Positions 7,110-11,264 of a stretch of 11,264 bases of DNA are shown in pieces. The DNA lies in NCBI GenBank assembly GCA_018262385.1, contig JAGSPQ010000287.1:1-11264 (forward strand), in the 5' to 3' direction. The DNA is from Myxococcaceae bacterium. GTDB lineage: Bacteria; Myxococcota; Myxococcia; Myxococcales; Myxococcaceae. Made by a program: the position numbers and the translations under genes. Positions within the stretch are counted from its first letter, which is position 1; every line of letters starts with the position of its first letter. The notes under the pieces were generated by a model that was not told where the DNA came from, searched no databases, and saw only the letters and a list, made by a program, of their open reading frames with translations.

Positions 7110-7685
7110 CTGAAGGAAGGGGCGCAATCGGGGAGCGCCTCCGCCGTCCGGCGCGCCCGCCGCGGCGACAACGACGCGTTCGCGGCGCTGGTCCGCAGCG
7201 TTCAGCGCCCGGTCTACGGCCTGTGCCTGCGGCTGCTGCGCACCGAGGCGGAGGCGGCCGAGATCGCCCAGGAGTCGTTTCTGCGCGCCTACCAGAACCT
7301 CGATCGCTTCGACGACAGCCGCCCGTTCGATCTGTGGGTGCTGGCGATCGCCCGCAACCTCTGCCTCGACCTGCTGCGCCGCCGCACCAAGCTGCGGACC
7401 GAGGACGTCGAAGATCACGCCCACGCGCTGCCGTCGGGCGAGCCGTCGCTGGAAGAGCAGGCGATCGGCTCCCAGGTCCGCGCCTCGCTGGAAGAGGCGA
7501 TGGGCACCCTGTCCGCCGACGACCGCGAAGTGCTCGCGCTCTATTACGTGCAGAAGCGGACCACCAAAGAGATCGCCCAGGTGATGGGCGTCGCCGCCGG
7601 CACGATCATGGCCCGGCTGTTCCGGGCGCGCGAGAAGCTGCGGCAGAAGATGAGCATCCACATTGGAGACGAGGTCATTTCATGA
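7110..7685 (+). CDS. ECF-type RNA polymerase sigma factor (non-standard start)
   Basis: The protein-like frame covers 191 residues. Sigma region 2 lies at about 23-92 (DAFAALVRSVQRPVYGLCLR, then AEIAQESFLRAYQNLDRF and IARNLCLDLLRRR). Region 4 lies at about 124-178 (LSADDREVLALYYVQKRTTK, then EIAQVMGVAAGTIMARLFRA), a helix-turn-helix that reads the -35 element. It should redirect RNA polymerase to a small regulon. The first ATG or GTG in frame is GTG 7338, inside region 2, and using it would delete most of that region. The only candidate at the right place is CTG 7110, giving (M)KEGAQSGSASAVRRARRGD, a normal-looking sigma N-terminus. That CTG follows the truD TAG with no gap and in the same frame. 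The stop overlaps the next ATG (7682-7685). Family call is secure; the start is not. Confidence 0.82.
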   Translation: MKEGAQSGSASAVRRARRGDNDAFAALVRSVQRPVYGLCLRLLRTEAEAAEIAQESFLRAYQNLDRFDDSRPFDLWVLAIARNLCLDLLRRRTKLRTEDVEDHAHALPSGEPSLEEQAIGSQVRASLEEAMGTLSADDREVLALYYVQKRTTKEIAQVMGVAAGTIMARLFRAREKLRQKMSIHIGDEVIS

Positions 7686-8164
7686 GCACCCCTGAAGAGC
7701 TCGAGCTGGAGCAGCTGCTCAAGGAGCTGGCGCCGACCGAAGCTGAGCGCGCCCAGCTTCTCGAGGAGCATCGCCAGCTCGAAAAAGATCTGCTGCGGCT
7801 GGCGGACCCGATGCCGCCCCCCGACTTCCTGCACAAGGTGATGGCGAAGGTGGCGGTGGCCCCCGCCCGCGCCCCGGCGAAGAGCGAGGTGCTGGTGGCG
7901 GTGGTGATCGTGATCGCCGCGCTCGCCGCCAGCAGCTTCGCCTTCTTCGCCACCGGCGATCTGGGCGAGGTCGGCCTCCAGTTCACCCGGCTGGTGCTGC
8001 AGCTGCGCGACACGGTGGTCGGGCTGGGCAGCGCGATCTCGGCGCTCTGGCGCACCGCCGCGCTGCCGCTGACGATCGGGCTGGGTGCCGCGCTCGCGAC
8101 GTTCCTCCTCGCTTTCAAACGTGTCCTCCACAACAGCCTCCACGAAGTGAAGGTGGTGTCATGA
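7682..8164 (+). CDS. Putative anti-sigma factor, two-helix membrane protein without a zinc motif
   Basis: 160 residues from ATG 7682, with GAGG at 7671-7674 as RBS and a 4-nt ATGA overlap with the sigma gene. Residues 1-60 are soluble and Glu/Leu-rich (LELEQLLKELAPTEAERAQL), probably helical and perhaps coiled coil. Helix 1 spans about 69-91 and helix 2 about 125-146, followed by a basic end (FKRVLHNSLHEVK). Both ends are therefore predicted on the cytoplasmic side. Being immediately downstream of and coupled to an ECF sigma gene, with a cytoplasmic N-terminal domain and TM helices, it most likely holds the sigma factor at the membrane. It lacks the H-x3-C-x2-C zinc motif of ZAS anti-sigma factors and I do not recognise a named family, so the role rests on context and topology. 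Confidence 0.72.
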   Translation: MSTPEELELEQLLKELAPTEAERAQLLEEHRQLEKDLLRLADPMPPPDFLHKVMAKVAVAPARAPAKSEVLVAVVIVIAALAASSFAFFATGDLGEVGLQFTRLVLQLRDTVVGLGSAISALWRTAALPLTIGLGAALATFLLAFKRVLHNSLHEVKVVS

Positions 8165-9525
8165 TCTCCCTCGTCCTGCTCGCAGCGCTCGCCGCCTCTC
8201 CCACCATCACCGTCGAGTTCCGCGGCAACCTGCGCGACGGCCTGCAGGAGATCGCGCGCAAAGGCGGGCTCAACCTGGTCGCCTCGGGGGATCTCGATCA
8301 CGACGCGGTGATCCAGCTGAAGGACATCACCGCCGAAGAGGCGCTGACCTCGGTCGCCGAGGCCTACGAGCTGCAGCTGACCCAGAAGGGCAGCCTGTGG
8401 GTGATCAAGCCCGCCACCGCGGTGGCCGCCGCCCCGCCAATCCCGCCGCTGGCTCCGATTCCCCCCGTCGCGCCGGTCACCCCGGTGCCACTGAAGTCCC
8501 CCGCCGCCGCGGTGGACGAAGCCGAGGCCGCCCGGGACCACGCCGAGGCGATGCGGGACGAGGCCGAGGAGCTGCGCGAGAAGGCCGAGGAGCTGCGCGA
8601 CGCGAAGCGCGAAGAGATCGACGCGGCCCGCGAGCAGGCCCGCGCCCACATCGAAGCCGCCAAGGCCCAGGCCGGGTCCGACAAGGGCGTGGTCAACATG
8701 AACGGCCCGGTGGTGATCAAGGCCAACGAGCGGGTCGAGAGCGCGATCAGCTACGGCGGGCCGGTGACGATTGAGAAGAACGCGCGGGTCGACGGAGACG
8801 TGGTGTCCTTCGGGGGCGACGTGGTGCTCGAGGAGAACGCCCGGGTCGAGGGAGACGCGGTGGCCTTCGGCGGCAAGGTGATCAAGGCCGAGGGCGCGAA
8901 GGTGAAGGGCGAGGAAGTGTCCTTCGGCAGCTCGGGGCTGGGCTCGGTGATGGCCAGCAAGGCGGTGAAGGCCTCGCGGCCGAGCCACGCGTCCGGCGGC
9001 GACAAAGGAGGCTCGGCGATCGCCAGCTTCTTCGCCCAGTTCGCGGTGCTGTTCGGGGCGGGCTTCCTGCTGATGATGTTCGCGCCGCAGCGGATGAAGA
9101 CCATCGAGGCCGAGATGAAGCAGGCCCCGGCCAAGAACGGCGTCGCCGGGTTCCTCGCGATGCTCAGCTCGATTCCGCTGACGATCTTCCTCTGCGTCAC
9201 GCTGATCGGCATCCCGGTCGCGCTGGCCTTCTGGATGCTCGCCGGCCTCTGCACCCTGATGGGGTTGGTGGCGGTGGCCAACGTCGTCGGCAGCAAGGTT
9301 CCGGTGGCCCGCCTGCGCCGCACCCAGGCGATTGCGCTGGCGGTCGGGCTGCTGGTGATGCTGCTGGTGGCACGGATCCCGGTCGCGGGCCCGCTGCTGA
9401 TGTCGGTCGGGATCTTCGTCTCTCTCGGAGCGATCGTCCGCACCCGCCTGGGCCAGCGCGGCCAGGGGATGCCGATCTCCACCTCCAGCTTCATCGACTC
9501 GACGCCGTCCCAGCCCGCCGCCTAG
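8161..9525 (+). CDS. Membrane protein with STN-like domain, coiled coil, bactofilin-like solenoid and ~5 TM helices
   Basis: 454 residues from ATG 8161 (GAAGG RBS at 8149-8153; ATGA overlap with the previous gene). Order of parts: signal peptide 1-13; STN/secretin-N-like domain about 16-84 (LRDGLQEIARKGGLNLVASG ... LWVIKP); Pro/Ala linker 85-115; charged Ala/Glu/Arg coiled coil 117-170; four 19-residue beta-solenoid repeats 182-257, resembling bactofilin or polymer-forming proteins; then TM helices at about 290-308, 335-356, 358-377, 388-405 and 408-427. Positive residues (RLRR near 385, RTRLGQR near 428) fit a periplasmic N-terminal half and cytoplasmic C-terminus. STN domains in TonB-dependent transducers contact anti-sigma partners. 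Coupled here to a sigma/anti-sigma pair, this protein is a good candidate sensor for that pair (inference). Alternatively it is an envelope scaffold controlled by the sigma factor. Its stop shares CTAG with the convergent gene. Confidence 0.82.
   Translation: MISLVLLAALAASPTITVEFRGNLRDGLQEIARKGGLNLVASGDLDHDAVIQLKDITAEEALTSVAEAYELQLTQKGSLWVIKPATAVAAAPPIPPLAPIPPVAPVTPVPLKSPAAAVDEAEAARDHAEAMRDEAEELREKAEELRDAKREEIDAAREQARAHIEAAKAQAGSDKGVVNMNGPVVIKANERVESAISYGGPVTIEKNARVDGDVVSFGGDVVLEENARVEGDAVAFGGKVIKAEGAKVKGEEVSFGSSGLGSVMASKAVKASRPSHASGGDKGGSAIASFFAQFAVLFGAGFLLMMFAPQRMKTIEAEMKQAPAKNGVAGFLAMLSSIPLTIFLCVTLIGIPVALAFWMLAGLCTLMGLVAVANVVGSKVPVARLRRTQAIALAVGLLVMLLVARIPVAGPLLMSVGIFVSLGAIVRTRLGQRGQGMPISTSSFIDSTPSQPAA
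8704..8931 (+). repeat. Four tandem 19-codon repeats encoding a beta-solenoid
   Basis: Residues 182-257 divide into four 19-residue units. Their ends are ISYGG, VVSFGG, AVAFGG and EVSFGS, and their middles NERVES, NARVDGD, NARVEGD and GAKVKGE. The regular spacing of V/I, an N-A-R-V turn and a terminal aromatic-Gly-Gly fits one coil of a beta-helix per unit, as in bactofilin-like proteins. Units 2 and 3 are the most alike, which suggests duplication. Confidence 0.75.
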
Positions 9526-10070
9526 CCCTTCGGCCACCCGCGCTGAAACAGCAGGTGGATCAGCAGCGCGACGATCGAGCCAAGGGCCGCTCCGGCCAGC
9601 ACGTCGCTGGGCCAGTGGACGCCGACCCCGATCCGGCTGAGCGAGATCAGCACCGCCACCGGGAGGGTGATCCGCAGCGTCCAGGGCAGCACCAACCCCA
9701 GGCCGACCACGAAGGCGAAGCTGGTGGCGGCGTGGAGGCTGGGCAGCGAAGGCCCGGTCGCCGTCGCCTCGGCCCAGTGGCGCACCGCCTCCTGGGGGAG
9801 GGCGAAGTGCGGCCGCAGCCGGTTGAAGTACGGCTTGAGCAGGTTGTGGCCGATCGCGTCGGCGAGGAGGCAGGCGAGGGTCGCCTGGAGCACTGGCCGC
9901 AGCGCCTTGCGCTTGAGCGTGGCGAGCAGCCACCCGCCGAACAGCACCGCGATCCCGATCCCGAAGGGGCGGCTGGAGAGGGCGACCCAGAGGGAATCGA
10001 GCCAGTCCCACCCGAGCCCATTGAGGGCGCGCAGCAGCGCCTCGTCGGCGGGAAGACGGAAATCGTTCAC
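9522..10070 (-). CDS. PAP2-family membrane phosphatase
   Basis: 182 residues from GTG 10070. The three PAP2 motifs are present: K79-x6-R86-P87 (KPYFNRLRP), P110-S-L-H113 in place of the usual PSGH, and S145-R146-x5-H152-x3-D156 (SRIGVGVHWPSD), with His152 as the expected nucleophile. About five hydrophobic helices surround them, so this is an integral membrane enzyme. Family members remove phosphate from undecaprenyl pyrophosphate, phosphatidate or lipid A; the substrate here cannot be told from sequence. The open frame continues far upstream (to 11024), but that is only the shadow of the transporter gene. GTG 10070 gives a normal PAP2 N-terminus and overlaps the transporter stop as GTGA (10067-10070), so translation is coupled. 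It ends tail-to-tail with the plus-strand gene. Confidence 0.85.
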   Translation of the reverse strand: MNDFRLPADEALLRALNGLGWDWLDSLWVALSSRPFGIGIAVLFGGWLLATLKRKALRPVLQATLACLLADAIGHNLLKPYFNRLRPHFALPQEAVRHWAEATATGPSLPSLHAATSFAFVVGLGLVLPWTLRITLPVAVLISLSRIGVGVHWPSDVLAGAALGSIVALLIHLLFQRGWPKG

Positions 10071-10313
10071 GGCTGCGGGAGCGGGCGAATCTCGACCGTC
10101 AGGTGCGCGAGCGTCACCGCGCTGGCGACGGCCTCCCGGTACTTCTCGAGCGGCAGCGGCGACTGCGTCTCGACCGCGACGACGCAGACGAGGCGGCCGG
10201 GGCCGACGCTCCACAGGTGCAGATCGCAGACCCGGGTGCCGTCGACCGACTCGAGCGCCTGGCGAACCGAGTCGCGCTGCTTCGAGGTGGGGTGCAGATC
10301 GACCAACTGGCGG
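10067..10313 (-). pseudogene. C-terminal part of CDF transporter, separated from the N-terminal part by an inverted segment
   Basis: This minus-strand frame reads RQLVDLHPTSKQRDSVRQAL ... RVCDLHLWSVGPGRLVCVVA ... LAHLTVEIRPLPQP and stops with TGA at 10067-10069. It matches the cytoplasmic C-terminal domain of DmeF-type CDF transporters (the DLHLWxVGPG and HxTVE signatures). In the present arrangement it is cut off from the transporter N-terminus by the reversed block 10314-10531. The only in-frame start is a TTG at 10306, so it may not be translated on its own. Its frame joins perfectly to the rest once the block is flipped. It is not decayed: no internal stop or frameshift, so it is either recently disconnected or switchable. 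Confidence 0.8.
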
Positions 10314-10323
10314 GCGCACTCGC
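10314..10323 (+). repeat. Left arm of 10-bp inverted repeat bounding the inverted segment
   Basis: GCGCACTCGC, the exact reverse complement of 10522-10531. Just inside the arms, partial similarity continues (GAGGC and a CCCCAC run occur at nearly equal distances), so the true dyad may be longer and imperfect. In the intact gene, one copy of this sequence would encode A-H-S and the other would lie in the E-C-A codons. Confidence 0.85.
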
Positions 10324-10354
10324 ACGACGAGGCGCACCCCCACGAGCACCACGA

Positions 10355-11017
10355 TCACAACCTGCGCGCGGCGTACCTCCACGTCGTCGCCGACGCGCTC
10401 ACCAGCGTGCTGGCGATCGTGGCGCTGCTGGCGGGCCAGTACGCCGGGCTGACCTGGGTCGACCCGGTGGTGGCGCTGGTCGGCAGCGCGGTGATCCTCA
10501 AGTGGGGCCTGGGCCTCACCCGCGAGTGCGCATGGTCGTGGGAGTGCGGCACGTCGAGCAGCCAGGCGCAGACCAGGTTCACCACCAGGCCCAGCACCGC
10601 GACCGGCAGCGCGTCGGCGAACCGCACCGCCTCGGGAACCATCAGCCGCTGGATCCCTTCCCAGGCGACGAACAGCGCCACTCCGATCAGGAAGGCGGCG
10701 CTGGTGTAGCCGGCCAGCGCGTAGACCTTGCCGGTGCCGAAGGCGAAGCGGGTCTCGCCGGCGCGGGTGCGGGCGTACCAGTAGGCGACGGCCGAGAGGC
10801 CCAGCGCGCCGACATGGGTGGCCATGTGCCAGCCGTCGGCGGTCAGCGCGAGCGAGTGGGTCCAGAAGCCGGCCACCAGCTCGGCGACCATCATCACCGC
10901 GGTGACCGCCGTCACCACCCGGGTCCGGCTCTCTCCCTTCTCCTGCACCGGCGGCACGTGCACCGCGCACTCGGCGGCGGTCGCGGCGGCGGCGGGGCTG
11001 GGCTCGTTCACTCGCAT
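10355..11017 (-). CDS. CDF (DmeF-type) divalent metal cation efflux transporter, N-terminal part truncated by inversion
   Basis: As it stands, the frame runs from ATG 11017 for 220 residues. Residues 1-165 are a DmeF-like CDF transporter: RTRVVTAVTAVMMVAELVAG (TM1), SLALTADGWHMATHVGALGL (TM2 with metal-site Asp61, His64 and His68), RFAFGTGKVYALAGYTSAAF (TM3), a fourth hydrophobic segment at about 136-155, and the start of a His-rich loop (HSHDHAHS). From residue 166 to the TGA at 10355-10357 the sequence is unrelated low-complexity Ser/Thr/Arg, read from the antisense of the inverted block. The product would lack the last TM helices, the second H-x3-D metal motif and the cytoplasmic dimer domain. 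The intact family exports Co2+, Ni2+ or Zn2+ from the cytoplasm by proton antiport. It overlaps the Fur-family gene by 10 nt, suggesting metal-responsive control of the operon (inference). Confidence 0.85.
   Translation of the reverse strand: MRVNEPSPAAAATAAECAVHVPPVQEKGESRTRVVTAVTAVMMVAELVAGFWTHSLALTADGWHMATHVGALGLSAVAYWYARTRAGETRFAFGTGKVYALAGYTSAAFLIGVALFVAWEGIQRLMVPEAVRFADALPVAVLGLVVNLVCAWLLDVPHSHDHAHSRVRPRPHLRITALPTSATTGSTQVSPAYWPASSATIASTLVSASATTWRYAARRL
10522..10531 (-). repeat. Right arm of 10-bp inverted repeat bounding the inverted segment
   Basis: GCGAGTGCGC on the plus strand, the exact complement of the left arm. It falls within the His-rich loop codons (DHAHS) of the minus-strand transporter frame, at codons 163-166, exactly where homology to CDF proteins stops. 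Confidence 0.85.
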
Positions 11018-11264
11018 TGGTCACACAGTCCGCGCAGCTGCACCTCGACCTTCTGGCGGGTCACGGCGCGCGGAGCGCCCTTCCCCGGCTTCACCTTCAC
11101 CTCGACCTCGTCGAGGCACGACACCACCCCGCACCCGGTGCAGAAGAAATGTACGTGCCCCGGCAGCCCGGTGCCCGGCCGAATGCGCTTGAGCTCGAAG
11201 CGCCAGACGTGGTCGCCCAGGTCGGTGCGCTCGACCAGCCCCACCTCGGTCAGATCGACCAGGT
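11008..11264 (-). CDS. Fur-family metal-responsive regulator, C-terminal part (5' end outside window)
   Basis: The frame is open to the right edge and reads LVDLTEVGLVERTDLGDHVW ... GHVHFFCTGCGVVSCLDEVE ... VEVQLRGLCDQCE. This is the end of the winged helix plus the dimerisation domain of a Fur/Zur/Nur/PerR protein: HVHFxC-x2-CG and the final C-x2-C form the structural zinc site, and V-E-V-Q-L-R-G is a family signature. The DNA-recognition helix lies outside the window, so the metal sensed cannot be called. Stop at 11008-11010, 10 nt inside the CDF transporter gene, so the two are translated from one message. Fur proteins linked to a DmeF-type exporter would be expected to control metal load, but repression of an efflux pump by Fur is not the usual logic, so the regulatory direction is open. 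Confidence 0.88.
   Translation of the reverse strand, partial: LVDLTEVGLVERTDLGDHVWRFELKRIRPGTGLPGHVHFFCTGCGVVSCLDEVEVKVKPGKGAPRAVTRQKVEVQLRGLCDQCE

Larger units (their letters stand above)
10314..10531 (+). other. Inverted (possibly invertible) internal segment of the CDF transporter gene
   Basis: On the plus strand this block encodes, in frame, the His-rich loop and last TM region of a DmeF-type transporter: HPHEHHDHNLRAAYLHVVAD, then ALTSVLAIVALLAGQYAGLT, then WVDPVVALVGSAVILKWGLG and LTRECA. Both flanks encode the same protein on the minus strand. The block is bounded by the perfect 10-bp inverted repeat GCGCACTCGC / GCGAGTGCGC (198 bp between arms). Reversing it joins HSHDHAHS to HDEAHPHEHH at one end and LTREC to ARQLVDLHP at the other. 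This gives one open frame of 317 codons over 10067-11017 with no stop and no length change. The segment carries H-x3-D (LHVVAD), half of the CDF metal site, so the present orientation should be non-functional. Whether it flips in cells is not shown by the sequence. Confidence 0.88.

Noticed and set aside
4328..8164. A 1278-codon open frame on the plus strand
   Set aside because: Only its last 161 codons (from 7682) are real. The rest is the antisense of the lipoprotein gene and an out-of-frame reading of truD and the sigma gene, with Arg/Pro/Ala-rich, domain-free translation.
7682..8164. Zinc-binding (ZAS) anti-sigma motif
   Set aside because: No H-x3-C-x2-C is present; the protein has no cysteines in its N-terminal domain.
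9555..10709. A 384-codon plus-strand open frame containing a transporter-like segment
   Set aside because: Only the part inside the inverted block (10314-10531) is protein-like. The flanks are antisense of the PAP2 and CDF genes, so it is not a separate transporter gene.

Overview
The window is about 11.3 kb of very GC-rich, almost gap-free coding DNA. It looks chromosomal and bacterial. A Ser/Thr kinase beside an FHA-GAF-class III cyclase, an outer-membrane lipoprotein-like gene, an ECF sigma cascade and strong G/C third-position codon use all suggest Myxococcota (the old Deltaproteobacteria). That placement is inference from gene content, because no rRNA or other taxonomic marker is present. 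I see no tRNA, rRNA, CRISPR array, IS element or origin.

Left block (1-5215, minus strand, transcribed right to left): an outer-membrane lipoprotein-like protein, then an FHA-GAF-class III adenylate cyclase-like protein, then a Ser/Thr protein kinase with an N-terminal zinc ribbon, then a secreted or lipoprotein-like unknown that runs off the left edge. Gaps are 9 nt, 8 nt and an ATGA overlap, so this is one signalling operon. The kinase gene carries an apparent frameshift near 1450-1515 that separates the kinase domain from its C-terminal domain.

Middle block (5448-9525, plus strand): truD (tRNA pseudouridine synthase, with a long disordered tail), an ECF sigma factor that starts immediately after the truD stop and has no standard start codon, a small two-helix membrane protein that is probably a zinc-free anti-sigma factor, and a membrane protein with an STN-like domain, a coiled coil, four 19-residue beta-solenoid repeats and about five TM helices. 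The last three genes are joined by ATGA overlaps. The 232-nt divergent gap at 5216-5447 is the only real intergenic region. The middle block ends tail-to-tail with the right block on a shared CTAG.

Right block (9522-11264, minus strand): a Fur-family regulator (cut by the right edge), a DmeF-type CDF metal-efflux transporter, and a PAP2 phosphatase, all with overlapping ends. The main discovery is in the transporter gene. A 218-bp internal segment (10314-10531), bounded by a perfect 10-bp inverted repeat, lies in the opposite orientation to the rest of the gene. Flipping it on paper restores one uninterrupted 316-residue CDF protein, including the missing His/Asp metal-site motif. This is either an invertible on/off switch inside a metal-efflux gene, a fixed inversion, or an assembly or population mixture. 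Reads spanning the junctions would decide.
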